From contig CAWFMY010000007.1 of the NCBI GenBank assembly GCA_963816925.1, positions 62,001 to 126,000 on the forward strand: a stretch of DNA of 64,000 bases, in the 5' to 3' direction. The notes beneath the pieces are model-generated. The model saw only the letters and a program-made list of their open reading frames with translations, did no database searches and was not told the origin of the DNA. Position numbers and translations under genes: made by a program. This DNA comes from CAIWHR01 sp963816925. Its GTDB lineage: Bacteria > Pseudomonadota > Gammaproteobacteria > Burkholderiales > Casimicrobiaceae. Positions 29,279 through 38,366 of this stretch are shown piece by piece; the first letter of the stretch is position 1, and each line of letters begins with the position of its first letter.

Positions 29279-32045
29279 ATGACCACGGTACGCGGTCGTA
29301 CCCGGTTGACGTCACTGGCTCACCGCATTTCGCACGTGGGGCCTGTGTCTGCTCGGCCTTATGGTTGCCGCGGCCCCGCGCTCGCTGGCAGCATTACGCT
29401 GGCCTGGGATCCGCCTGCCGGCATGACGCCTGCAGGCTACAAGTCTATTACGGACCTACTGCCGGCAATTACACGTCCCAATTCGACGTCGGCAATGTCA
29501 CGACATCCACGATCACCGGGTTGACGGACGGAGCCACCTATCATTTCGCAGTCACCGATTACGACGCTTCGCAAACCGAGAGCGGGTTTTCAAATGATGT
29601 CGCCGCAACGCTGCCGGGAGGGGCGCCGGTGGCGCAATTCACCGGCACGCCGACCTCGGGCACGTTCCCGTTGACGGTCGCCTTCAGCAACGCTTCGACC
29701 GGCAGCATCACCAGCTACGCCTGGACCTTCGGCGATGGCGGCACCAGCACGGTGGCAAGTCCGAGCTACACCTACGCGGCGGCGGGGACCTACACGGTGG
29801 CGCTGACGGTGACCGGGCCCGGCGGCAGCAACACGCAGACGCGGACCAACTACATCACGGCATCGGCCGCGGCACCGGTGGCGCAGTTCACCGGCACGCC
29901 GACCTCCGGCACCGTCCCGCTGACGGTCGCCTTCACCAACACCTCGACCGGCAGCATCACGAGCTACGCCTGGACCTTCGGCGACGGCGGCACCAGCACG
30001 CTGGCGAGTCCGAGCCACATCTACGCGGCGGCGGGGACCTACACGGTCGCGCTGACGGTGACCGGCCCCGGCGGCAGCAACACGCAGACGCGCAGTAACT
30101 ACGTGACGGTGGCTACTCCGGCGCCGGTGGCGCAGTTCACCGGCACGCCCACCTCTGGCACCTATCCGCTGACGGTGGCCTTCAGCAACACCTCGACCGG
30201 CAGCATCACCGGCTACGTCTGGACCTTCGGCGATGGCGGCACCAGCACGGTCGCGAGTCCGAGCCACATCTACGCGGCGGCGGGGACCTACACGGTGGCG
30301 CTGACGGTGACCGGCCCCGGCGGCAGCAACACGCAGACGCGCACCAACTACATCACGGCTTCGACCGCGGCACCGGTGGCGCAGTTCACCGGCACGCCGA
30401 CCAAGGCGAAGGTCCCACTCACGGTCGCCTTCAGCAACACGTCGACCGGCAACATCACGAGCTACGCCTGGAACTTTGGCGACGGCGGGACAAGCACGGC
30501 GGCGGCGCCGAGCCACATCTACGCGGCGACCGGGAGCTACACCGTTAGCCCTGAGGGTGACCGGGCCCGCAGGAAGCAACACCCAGATCGAAGTCCAACT
30601 ACATACGCGTAACCCCGGCGGCGAAATTCAAGGGCACGCCCACCGCCGGGGCGGCCCCGCTCGCCGTCAAATTCGCCGACCAATCGGTCGGCACCGTTAC
30701 GAGCTACGCGTGGGACTTCGGAGACGGCACCACCAGTACCGTCGCAAATCCCAGCAAGGTCTATTCGACGCCTGGGACGTATACCGTGGCGCTGACGGTG
30801 ACGGGCACGGCAGGGAGCGACACACAGACCAGCACCAACTACGTCACCGCCACGGCCGCGGCGCCGGTGGCGCAGTTCAGCGGGGTTCCAACCTCCGGGA
30901 GCCTCCCGCTTAACGTTGCCTTCAGCAATTCATCGTCCGGCAGCATCACGAGTTACGCCTGGACCTTCGGCGATGGCGGCACCAGCACGCTGCAGGCGCC
31001 GAGCCACGTGTACGCAGCAGCGGGCACCTACACGGTGGCGCTGACGGTGACCGGACCCGGCGGCAGCAATACTCAAACGCGCAGCAACTATGTAACCGTG
31101 ACCACACCGGCGCCGGTGGCACAGTTCACAGGCACTCCCGTCTCCGGATTCTCGCCGTTGACCGTGAATTTCTCGAACACGTCAACCGGAAGCATCACCG
31201 GCTATGCCTGGACGTTCGGTGACGGCGGCACCAGCACGGTGGCGAGTCCGAGCCACGTGTACGCGACGGCGGGCACCTACACGGTGGCGCTGACGGCCAC
31301 CGGCCCCGGCGGCAGCAACACGCAAACGCGCAGCAATTACGTGAACGTCATGCTGCAGGACGCGGCGGTATACCGGAAGATGAAAGCAGGTACCTCGACG
31401 CCGCTCTACAGCTATATCGTCGATTTCAATTTCGACCACGTGGTGGATACCAAGATGCCCTTCGGCACGGCAGGCGACGTCCCTCTCACGGGCATGGTCG
31501 CCGCTGGCGGCAAGTCGAGTCTCGTCATCTTCCGCAACGGTGTCTGGTACTTCGACGACAATCGCGACGGAACGGTTGACCGGATAGTTGCATTCGGTGG
31601 CCTGCCCGGTGACATTCCGCGGATAGCCAATTTCACCGGCGCCGGCGCGACCGATTCGCTGGTCGTTTATCGCAGCGGCACGTGGTACGTGGACCAGGGT
31701 CTCAATGGGACCGTGGACAAGGTCTATTACTTCGGCGGGATGCCGGGCGATATTCCGCTGGCGGCGGACGTGAACGGTGACGGGATTGCAGACCTCGCCA
31801 TCTATCGCAATGGAACCTGGTATTTCGATACCAACCGCGACGGGAGCATCGATATGGTCGTCGGTTTCGGTGGAATGCCGCAGGACATTCCGATGCTGTT
31901 CGATTGGGATGGCGACGGCAAGGCGGATCTGTGCATCTATCGCGATGGCACCTGGTACGTCAACACGAAACGCGACGGCACGGTGCAGTCGATGTTTGTG
32001 TATGGCGCTGCCGGCGATATTCCTTTCGTGGGCCAGCTTCATTGA
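29279..32045 (+). CDS. Secreted FN3-PKD-propeller protein behind c-di-GMP riboswitch (several frameshifts)
   Basis: About 920 residues spread over several frames. ATG 29279 opens with a basic stretch (TTVRGRTRLTSLAHR). A hydrophobic signal core (LCLLGLMVAAAPRSLA) follows in another frame, then an FN3 domain (SITLAWDPPAGMTPAGYK, VYYGPTAGNYTSQF, ATYHFAVTDYD). Seven PKD repeats follow, five with the SYAWTFGDGG-type core and two variants (TKAKVPL and TAGAAPLAV units). The last ~225 residues are the same FG-GAP-like propeller as in copy 2 (DFNFDHVVDTKMPFGTAGD, DVNGDGIADLAIYRNG). Frame changes are near 29320, 29390, 29440, 30545 and 30595. With the riboswitch ahead, a biofilm-matrix or adhesin role is likely. 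No catalytic domain is visible. Confidence 0.72.
29622..31360 (+). repeat. PKD repeat array, seven units
   Basis: Seven 80-83-residue PKD units. The first three are close in DNA to units 4-8 of the array at 23.1-25.9 kb, indicating exchange between the two genes. Units 4 and 5 are more diverged and sit around the frame changes. Confidence 0.8.
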
Positions 32046-32063
32046 GACACTTGCCGATGTCTC
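32044..32063 (+). terminator. Hairpin at end of FN3/PKD gene
   Basis: GAGACA pairs with TGTCTC around an 8-base loop, starting inside the stop codon. The gene on the other strand converges here. Short stem and no T-run, so low confidence. Confidence 0.35.
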
Positions 32064-32275
32064 CGCGCAGTGCCCCAATGCATGTTGGCCAGAGCCCGCG
32101 CTGCCTCTGCGGCGTGCTTCGGACGAGCGCTCGTGCCGTTCCGATGCCGTCGCGGGCCCTCCGCTTCCCGCGGCCAAGGCGTGCGGCGGCGGCCCCATTC
32201 ACCGGTGGCGCTCCCTGCTTTACTTCCGCAGGAATCTCCTGACGCGGTCGGCGTGGTATCGCAGGCGTGTAGCGG

Positions 32276-33440
32276 TCAGCGATCCACGGCGGGAAGAGAA
32301 CGCTCCACGGGAGCTTCAGCATCTTTCCGACATGCGAGCCCGGCTCGAGCAAGCTGCCGAAAATGCTGAGCGCGATCATCGGATGGCGAATGCCGAATTG
32401 ACCGAGGAACGGCGGTGCCGTTCACCAGGTTCTTGTCGATCATCGAAGTTATGATCCTGAGCTCCGGTGCGCCGATGATGTCTTGTCGCGTTGCGAGCCG
32501 CTGCAGGATCGGCGTGAGCGATGGGTGGAGCCCGCAAATCGAAATATACGAAAGCATGATGTAGAGAGATGCCGTTGCCATTTCATTGTCTAGAATGTCA
32601 ACAATGAGGTCCGCGTCGAGGCGCGGACCGGACGCATTGAGAAGGACGATTGCGTCGATCAACGGAACCACGAAGCTCGGGTGAAACGGGTTTCGCGAAA
32701 GGTCCCGGATCCAATACGATGCTATGTAGGCAAGCTGCAGTTCCCGACTGAGCCGGTGCACGGGCCGCCCATGAAAGGTCGACGCCACTTCCTCGCGCGC
32801 AATCTGCGAGCGCGCTGAACAGCGAATCGGACAGGAGCCGGTCACCCGCCGGAAACAGCGCCGTGTGGACTTCGACCCAAACGCCGCGTTTCGGGTCCAG
32901 CAGTGGCGCGCGATGGGGCTCCCCTGCATCGGCTACGTATCCAGCCTTGGGCTCGTAGCCGCGATGCAGCAGCGCCTCTTCGATCCAGATGCAATGTTCT
33001 TCCGACACCAGTATGTCGATATCGCCCATGGGGCGAAGGTGTGCCAGCGGATAGCACTGATCGGCGATCGAGATGCCCTTGAGGAGCGTGACGGGAACGC
33101 CGGCGGCGTTGCAGGCGTCGAGAATTTCGAGCATGGCGTCGCACAAGTTGCCGTGCCGCACGCGCGCGGTCAGATCTTCGGCATGCAGGACGTCGCGCCA
33201 GATGTCGGGCACCGCTCCTTGCAATTCCCGGGTGGCATGAAACAGCAGGGGACCCAGCCCGGCGTCCAGGACGTCCTGGACTTGCCGGTCGGTCACGCGT
33301 TCCCATTGGATCACCAAGGGCGCAAGGCCGGGATCCGGCGATTGCGCGGTGGCGACGGATCTCAGAAGTGCCGGCAGGAGCGCGATCCCGGCGGACTGCC
33401 CGCCGGTACGCGGCGGCCGATTTTCACTCGCGACAATCAC
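32276..33440 (-). CDS. Nucleotidyltransferase-fold protein, PF14907-like (frameshifts)
   Basis: Protein of about 390 residues with its frame broken near 32840 and again near 32400. The diagnostic block is VTLLKGISIADQCYPL followed by LRPMGDIDILVSEE, the GDxD metal site of the uncharacterised nucleotidyltransferase family often found beside PqqD- and HprK-like genes. The C-terminal half (LQLAYIASYWIRDL, SRNPFHPSFVVPLIDAIVLL) is helical. After about 32400 the better-looking frame continues as MIALSIFGSLLEPGS toward 31960, so the true end may overlap the neighbouring gene's 3' end. It is divergent from the PqqD-like gene and likely part of the same peptide-modification cassette. Confidence 0.7.
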
Positions 33441-33584
33441 GGGTTTCCTGGCAGCTCATTTTGGCATCGGTCTTGCTTGCAATAATCGTGCACATGGGTG
33501 ATGGGCGCCCAAATCGAGTGCAAATTGCGCAGATTGACCGGGTAATCTGAATACTACAGAGATAGTTGCTTGTCATAGGCAGAC

Positions 33585-33884
33585 ATGCTCCAGGAACCAA
33601 CCATCGACGGGGTTGCAATGAATCCGATGCAGAAACGGGACCGGGACGTCATGGTCCGCGAGGTGGACAGCGAGGTCTTGTTGCTGGACACCGAATTCAA
33701 CCTTATTCATAAGCTAAATCAAACAGCTAGCTTCATTTGGCAGGCGCTTGACCGGGCCCGTTCGACCGCTGAAATTGCGAGACTGCTTGCAATGGAATAC
33801 GAAGTGGAGGAGCATATAGCGGTACGCGATGTCGTCGAGACGCTTGCGAAGCTGAGGGAATTGAAACTTGTCGTTGTCGCGTGA
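33585..33884 (+). CDS. PqqD-like peptide chaperone (HPr-rel-A system type)
   Basis: A 99-residue protein; ATG 33618 (MNPMQKRDRDVMVREVDSE) is a credible internal start giving 88 residues. It shows the PqqD pattern: a strand pair (VREVDSEVLLLDTEFNLIHKLN), a helix with ASFIWQAL, and a helical tail (STAEIARLLAMEYEVE). PqqD-type domains bind leader peptides of ribosomally made, modified peptides. Here no radical SAM partner is visible. Instead it neighbours a 67-aa Tat-signal peptide, an HprK-like kinase and a nucleotidyltransferase, the set I know as the HPr-rel-A system. Confidence 0.8.
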   Translation: MLQEPTIDGVAMNPMQKRDRDVMVREVDSEVLLLDTEFNLIHKLNQTASFIWQALDRARSTAEIARLLAMEYEVEEHIAVRDVVETLAKLRELKLVVVA

Positions 33885-33929
33885 AAAGACTGCACTTGGG
33901 ACGATTTAACATTTGCGAAATTGGCGTTT

Positions 33930-33943
33930 CTCCGATCGGAGGG
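33930..33943 (+). promoter_or_regulatory. Shine-Dalgarno inside a 12-bp palindrome, sets start of the small peptide
   Basis: CTCCGATCGGAG (33930-33941) is a perfect palindrome whose right arm is part of the GGAGGG ribosome site (33938-33943). The GTG at 33951 is seven bases downstream. Folding of the palindrome in mRNA would hide the site, but the stem is only four pairs with a 4-base loop. Confidence 0.5.
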
Positions 33944-33950
33944 CAAGATC

Positions 33951-34154
33951 GTGGCAAAATTGGACACTAAGGCTCAGGCATCCCGCCGCGAATTCATGCG
34001 GAAGGCGGCATACGTGGCACCGGTGATCCTCACGCTGAGTGCCGCACCTTCGTTCTGCAAGGCAGGATCCGACAAGAGAGACTCCGCCGGCTCCGCGGCC
34101 GATCGTGCCGAGATAATTTCGGACGTCAGCGCTGCGCTGGCGCTTCGACTGTAG
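33951..34154 (+). CDS. 67-aa Tat-signal peptide, candidate substrate of the HprK/PqqD cassette
   Basis: Starts at GTG 33951 with a strong ribosome site seven bases upstream; the frame is open to 33921 but without support. The N-terminus has a twin-arginine motif SRREFMRKA followed by a hydrophobic core (AYVAPVILTLSAAPSF) and an AxA-less CKAGS region near residue 40. The remaining ~28 residues are hydrophilic, rich in Ser, Ala and Asp, ending in AALALRL. It contains a single Cys (residue 36). The small size, position between PqqD-like and HprK-like genes, and leader-like front make it a candidate precursor peptide, or a small exported protein, modified by the neighbours. Function unproven. Confidence 0.7.
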   Translation: MAKLDTKAQASRREFMRKAAYVAPVILTLSAAPSFCKAGSDKRDSAGSAADRAEIISDVSAALALRL

Positions 34155-34290
34155 GCTGCGGTCGATTCGGGTGAATATTTTCCCGATGCGGCCGACCTTG
34201 CTCTCGCTTCCAGCCCTGACTGAGCCCTTCCCAGCCATTTCGGCGGGGCGCACCCTTCTCTCTGCCGGCCCCCACGGCAACGCCGATTCG

Positions 34291-35154
34291 ATGGGAACCG
34301 ACGCCCTTCCGCCGTCCACTCAAGCATTGTCGTTTCAGATCCTCGGCCAGACCGTGCGCGTCGTGTGCGCGCACGCCGTGCTGCGGCACTATCTGACGGT
34401 CAATTTCGGCGCGATGGAGGCATCGCCCGGGGATGTCGGGCCGAAGCTCGAATATCGGGTCGAGACGCGGCCGACCGGGTCGCTCGCGCTCTTTCGCGAC
34501 GGATTGGAAGTCGCTGTGGACGAAGGCCCGGACGAGATGCTGTTCCTGCTGGAGCAGGACGCCACGATCGAGTTGCAGAAGCGGCGCTCGGATCTCTATT
34601 TTCTGCACTCCGCGGCGATCGAACGGCACGGGAAGGCCTGTCTGCTGGCGGCGGAGTCCGGGAGCGGGAAATCGACGACCGCATGGGGAATGCTGCACCA
34701 CGGCTTCGGCTATCTCAGTGATGAATTGAGTCCGATCGACCTCGATTCCATGCGCGTTTTCCCGTACCCACACGCGCTTTGCCTCAAGCGAACTCCGTCT
34801 TCTCCGTACTCGCTGCCCGGCCAATCCCTGCGCGTGGGGGCGAGGATCCATATTCCGGCCGACGCGTTGCCCGGTCCGACCATTTCATGGCCATGCGCCC
34901 TGGGGGCAGTGTTCCTGGTGAAGCATCGCCCTGATCTTGCGAAGCCGGCGCTGCGTCAGGTCAGTCGTGCCGAGGCAAGCGCGTACCTGTACGTCAACGC
35001 GCTGAACGCGTTGGCACATCCGAGCCACGGGCTGGATGCGGTCGTCCGCATCGCGGAATGCGTACCGTGCTTTTCCGTCGATACGTCCGATCTTGCCGCG
35101 ACGTGCGCCCTGATGCGGTCTACGTACGACAATGCGATCGCCGCCCGGTCGTGA
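34291..35154 (+). CDS. HprK-related kinase (HPr-rel-A type)
   Basis: P-loop kinase of 287 residues from ATG 34291 (MGTDALPP); the frame is open from 34171. The Walker A motif is CLLAAESGSGKSTTAWGML, preceded by YFLHSAAIERHGKA as in HPr kinase C-terminal domains, and followed by GYLSDELSPID with acidic residues in the expected place. There is no N-terminal HPrK regulatory domain and no HPr gene nearby, so it is an HprK homologue with another substrate. In lasso-peptide clusters related kinases phosphorylate a Ser of the peptide. By analogy the upstream 67-aa peptide is a candidate substrate. Confidence 0.78.
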   Translation: MGTDALPPSTQALSFQILGQTVRVVCAHAVLRHYLTVNFGAMEASPGDVGPKLEYRVETRPTGSLALFRDGLEVAVDEGPDEMLFLLEQDATIELQKRRSDLYFLHSAAIERHGKACLLAAESGSGKSTTAWGMLHHGFGYLSDELSPIDLDSMRVFPYPHALCLKRTPSSPYSLPGQSLRVGARIHIPADALPGPTISWPCALGAVFLVKHRPDLAKPALRQVSRAEASAYLYVNALNALAHPSHGLDAVVRIAECVPCFSVDTSDLAATCALMRSTYDNAIAARS

Positions 35155-35194
35155 CGCGGCCGGCGCGCGATGAGCTGCCGCCCGGTTTCACGCG

Positions 35195-36330
35195 CTAGCG
35201 AATGAACTTGCCGTCGCGCCCGATCATCGACAGGTCGACATACTGCGAGCCGTTGTGGTTGTCCGGCGAGAAGCGCACGGCAAAGCCGCCGATCTCGTAG
35301 TTCGACATCGATTCCATGGCGGCGACGAATTTCTCGCGTGTCGGATCCTTGCCGGCGCGGCGCAGGCCCTCGACCAGCACCTTCGCGGCGATGAATCCTT
35401 CGAGGCTCGAGAAGTTCACGTCGACGTTGCCGGCGCGCTTCGCGAGGTCCAGGTATTCCTTGACGATCGGCGTCAGCGGGCTCCACGGGAACGGCACCAC
35501 CTGCGAGACCATCACGCCGTGCCCGTCGTTGCCGAGCGCCTCGGCGAGCGCCTTGCTGCCGACGAAGGAAACGTTGAAGAACTGCGAGATGCTGCCGGCC
35601 TTCTGCATCTGGCGCACGAACTCCGCGACCGAAGTGTAGGCGGAGATCATCACCGTCGCTTCGGGCTGCGCTGCGTTGATCGTCTTGACGGCCTCGGCGA
35701 CGTTGGTCGTGTTGCGCTCGACGGTCCCGGTTGCCGCGATCTGCAGGTTTCGCCGCGCGAGCGCGCGCTTCACGCCCTCGAGGCCGGCCTGCCCGTACGC
35801 GTCGTTCTGGTAGAACACGGCAAAGCGCTTGACGCCCGTGCGGGTCAGGTGCTCGACGATCTTCTCGGTCTCGTCGAAGTAGCTGGCGCGTACGTTGAAG
35901 ACGTAGCGGTTGAACGGCGTGCGCAGCAGCTCGGCGCCCGTGAACGGCGCGACGAATGGCACGCGGGCTTCGGTGAAGATCGGCAGCGACGCCTGGCTCG
36001 TTGGCGTGCCGACGTAGGCGAAGAGGGCAAGACGCGGTCCTCCTCGATCAGCTTCTTGGTGTTCTCCGCGGCGAGCTTCGACTCGTACTTGTCGTCGCGC
36101 GACTTGAGCTCGATGCGGCGGCCGTTGACCCCCCCTTGCGCGTTGATGTAGTCGAACCAGAGCTTGGCCCCGTCGCGCATCTGGATCCCGAGCTGCGCCG
36201 CCGGGCCTGTGAATGCCGCGGATTGCCCGATCAGGATCGACGAAGGCGTGATCCCGTCCTGCGCCAGCGCGCCAGCCGCGGACGCGCCGATGGCGCATGC
36301 GGCGATGAGGAGGGCAAATATTCGCTTCAT
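35195..36330 (-). CDS. ABC-type amino-acid/amide substrate-binding protein (one frameshift)
   Basis: Periplasmic binding protein of about 378 residues, joined near 36030. The Met at 36330 begins a Sec signal (MKRIFALLIAACAIGASAAG, cleavage near ALA-Q). Then comes the LivJ/Peripla_BP_6 opening ILIGQSAAFTGPAAQLGIQM and, in the second frame, YVGTPTSQASLPIF, FAVFYQNDAYGQAGLEGV, and FVRQMQKAGSISQFF. Such proteins feed branched-chain amino acids or aromatic acids to Liv-type permeases. No permease genes are adjacent, so it may act as an orphan receptor or pair with a remote system. Confidence 0.85.
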
Positions 36331-36482
36331 GGAGTTCCCCCGGGAGAATCCGCTCCCATCAAGTCTGTCGACCGACTGCGCTCAGCGTAGCGCCATCCAA
36401 CACTGCAAGCAATCTTCACGCCTGAATTCGGGTTCGTTGGAATGGAGGAGGCGTCCGAATCGCGGCGTTCCCCGGATTCCGG

Positions 36483-36992
36483 CTAGGAGGTCAGGCGCGC
36501 CTTGAGCTCCCCCGGCCGCAGCGAGTCGTACACCTCGAACGGCTGGTGGATCCACGGATTGTCGGGAAGATAGGCGACGTAGTAGTCCGGCTTGAACACC
36601 GAGCACGCCTTCCACCACAGCACGGCCGTCTTGAGCGCCGTGATGTGCGGGAAACGCTTCGGCAGCTCGGCGTACACGGCCGCAAGCGTGTGGCCGGAAT
36701 CGACCATGTCGTCGACCAGCAGCACCTTTTCCCCCAGCCGCGGCTTCGTCATCGTCATGTGCTCCGCGATGACGAGCTCGCCGCGTATCGTCCCGCCCTC
36801 GGCGGAATAGGAATGCGTCGAAAGCACGGCGAGCGGCTGCTCGTAGATGCGCGAAAGCACGTCCCCGACGCGGAGCCCCCCGCGCGCGAGGCAAATGATC
36901 TGGTCGAAGTGAAATCCGGATTCGTACACGTTGAGCGCCAGGCGCTCGACGAGGGTGTTGTACTCGTCCCAGCTGACGTGCAGGTTCGGCAT
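36483..36992 (-). CDS. Phosphoribosyltransferase (Gpt/hypoxanthine-type)
   Basis: A 169-residue PRTase. The PRPP loop is VLLVDDMVDSGHT, and the base-side IICLARGGLRVGDVLSR is in place. The C-terminal ALKTAVLWWKACSVFKPDYY region resembles xanthine/hypoxanthine phosphoribosyltransferases of betaproteobacteria. It converts a purine base and PRPP to the nucleotide. The gene follows purA after 25 bases, which makes a salvage role next to de novo adenylate synthesis likely. Confidence 0.85.
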   Translation of the reverse strand: MPNLHVSWDEYNTLVERLALNVYESGFHFDQIICLARGGLRVGDVLSRIYEQPLAVLSTHSYSAEGGTIRGELVIAEHMTMTKPRLGEKVLLVDDMVDSGHTLAAVYAELPKRFPHITALKTAVLWWKACSVFKPDYYVAYLPDNPWIHQPFEVYDSLRPGELKARLTS

Positions 36993-37017
36993 GCGATGTC
37001 CCCCGGCGTCGCGCGAC

Positions 37018-38310
37018 TCAGTGGAAAGGATGATGCATCACGATGGTCTCGGACCGGTCGGGCCCCGTCGACACCATCGCAATCGGCACGCCCGTCAGCG
37101 CCTCGACCCGGCGCAGGTACGAGCGCGCGTTCGCCGGCAGCACGTCGAACGATTTGGCGCCGACCGTGCTTTCCTGCCAGCCCGGCAGCGTTTCGTACAC
37201 CGGCGCGCATTCGGCGACGGCGTCCGCGCCCGAGGGCAGCAGCGCGAGGGGCTGCCCGTGCACCGTATAGCCGGTGCACAGGCGGATCTCGGGAAGCCCG
37301 TCCAGCACGTCGAGCTTGGTGATGCAGGTGCCCGTGACGCCATTGAGCGCGAACGAACGCTTGAGCGCGGGAATGTCGAGCCAGCCGCAGCGTCGCGGGC
37401 GGCCGGTGACGGAGCCGAATTCGTTGCCGCGCTTCGCGAGCCGCGCGCCGATGTCGTCGGTGAGCTCGGTGGGGAAGGGGCCGGTGCCGACGCGCGTCGC
37501 ATAGGCCTTCACGATCCCGAGCACGTAGTCGAGGAATTGGGGGCCTACACCCGCGCCGGGCGCCGCGGCGCCTGCGAGGCAATTGGACGACGTCACGTAA
37601 GGATAGGTGCCATGGTCGATGTCGAGCAGCGCGCCCTGCGCGCCTTCGAACAGCAGCGAATCGCCCCGCCCGCGCGCGTCCTGCAGCAGCGCGGCGACGT
37701 CGGCCACCATCGGGCGCAGCGCGTCGGCCAGCGCCAGCGTGTCATCGCGCGTCTTCGCGAACGGCACGGGCGCGGCGTGAAAATACTGGACGAGCACGAA
37801 GTTGTGGAATTCGAGCACCTCTTCGAGCTTCGCGGCGAACCGATCGGGATAGAAAAGGTCCTGGAGCCTGATCGCGCGGCGCGCGACCTTGTCCTCGTAG
37901 GCCGGGCCTATGCCGCGTCCGGTCGTGCCGATCTTCGATTCCCCCATCGCGCCCTCGCGCGCCTGGTCGAGCGCGACGTGATAGGGCAGCACGAGCGGGC
38001 ATGCCGGCGAGATCCTGAGGCGCGAGCGGATTTCCACGCCCGCGGTTTCGAGCTCGCCGATCTCCTGCAGCAGCGCCGTCGGCGACAGCACGACGCCGTT
38101 GCCGATGTAGACGGACACGCCCGGGTGAAGAATGCCGGACGGAATGAGCCGCAGCACCGTCTTGTGGCCGCCGATCACCAGCGTGTGCCCGGCGTTGTGG
38201 CCGCCCTGGAAGCGCACGACGCCTTGCGCGTGCTCGGTCAGCCAGTCGACGATCTTGCCTTTGCCCTCGTCGCCCCACTGGGTTCCGATGACGACGACGT
38301 TTTTGCCCAT
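37018..38310 (-). CDS. purA: Adenylosuccinate synthetase
   Basis: 430 residues, full family length, starting at ATG 38310 (MGKNVVVIGTQWGDEGKGKI). The P-loop-like GDEGKGK and the NAGHT motif (GGHNAGHTLVIGG), the IGTTGRGIGPAYEDKVAR block and the VTGRPRRCGWLD region are all present. It joins IMP and Asp with GTP in AMP synthesis. It follows hisZ by 56 bases, the usual betaproteobacterial arrangement. A much longer frame reading through from upstream is an artefact of high GC. Confidence 0.95.
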   Translation of the reverse strand: MGKNVVVIGTQWGDEGKGKIVDWLTEHAQGVVRFQGGHNAGHTLVIGGHKTVLRLIPSGILHPGVSVYIGNGVVLSPTALLQEIGELETAGVEIRSRLRISPACPLVLPYHVALDQAREGAMGESKIGTTGRGIGPAYEDKVARRAIRLQDLFYPDRFAAKLEEVLEFHNFVLVQYFHAAPVPFAKTRDDTLALADALRPMVADVAALLQDARGRGDSLLFEGAQGALLDIDHGTYPYVTSSNCLAGAAAPGAGVGPQFLDYVLGIVKAYATRVGTGPFPTELTDDIGARLAKRGNEFGSVTGRPRRCGWLDIPALKRSFALNGVTGTCITKLDVLDGLPEIRLCTGYTVHGQPLALLPSGADAVAECAPVYETLPGWQESTVGAKSFDVLPANARSYLRRVEALTGVPIAMVSTGPDRSETIVMHHPFH

Positions 38311-38366
38311 GAGGTTGGAGCCGGAATGTTCGAAGGGAAAGACGCGCGAACGTGCAGCCGCGAATA

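Noticed and set aside
19249..32045. PEP-CTERM/exosortase or LPXTG sorting signals on the secreted proteins
   Set aside because: The C-termini end in beta-helix, propeller or GWG-HQG domains with no sorting motif and no terminal membrane helix.
15580..35154. A lasso-peptide cluster built from AsnB-like, PqqD-like and kinase genes
   Set aside because: The AsnB-like gene is 16 kb away in a different operon, and no lasso protease or typical precursor is present.
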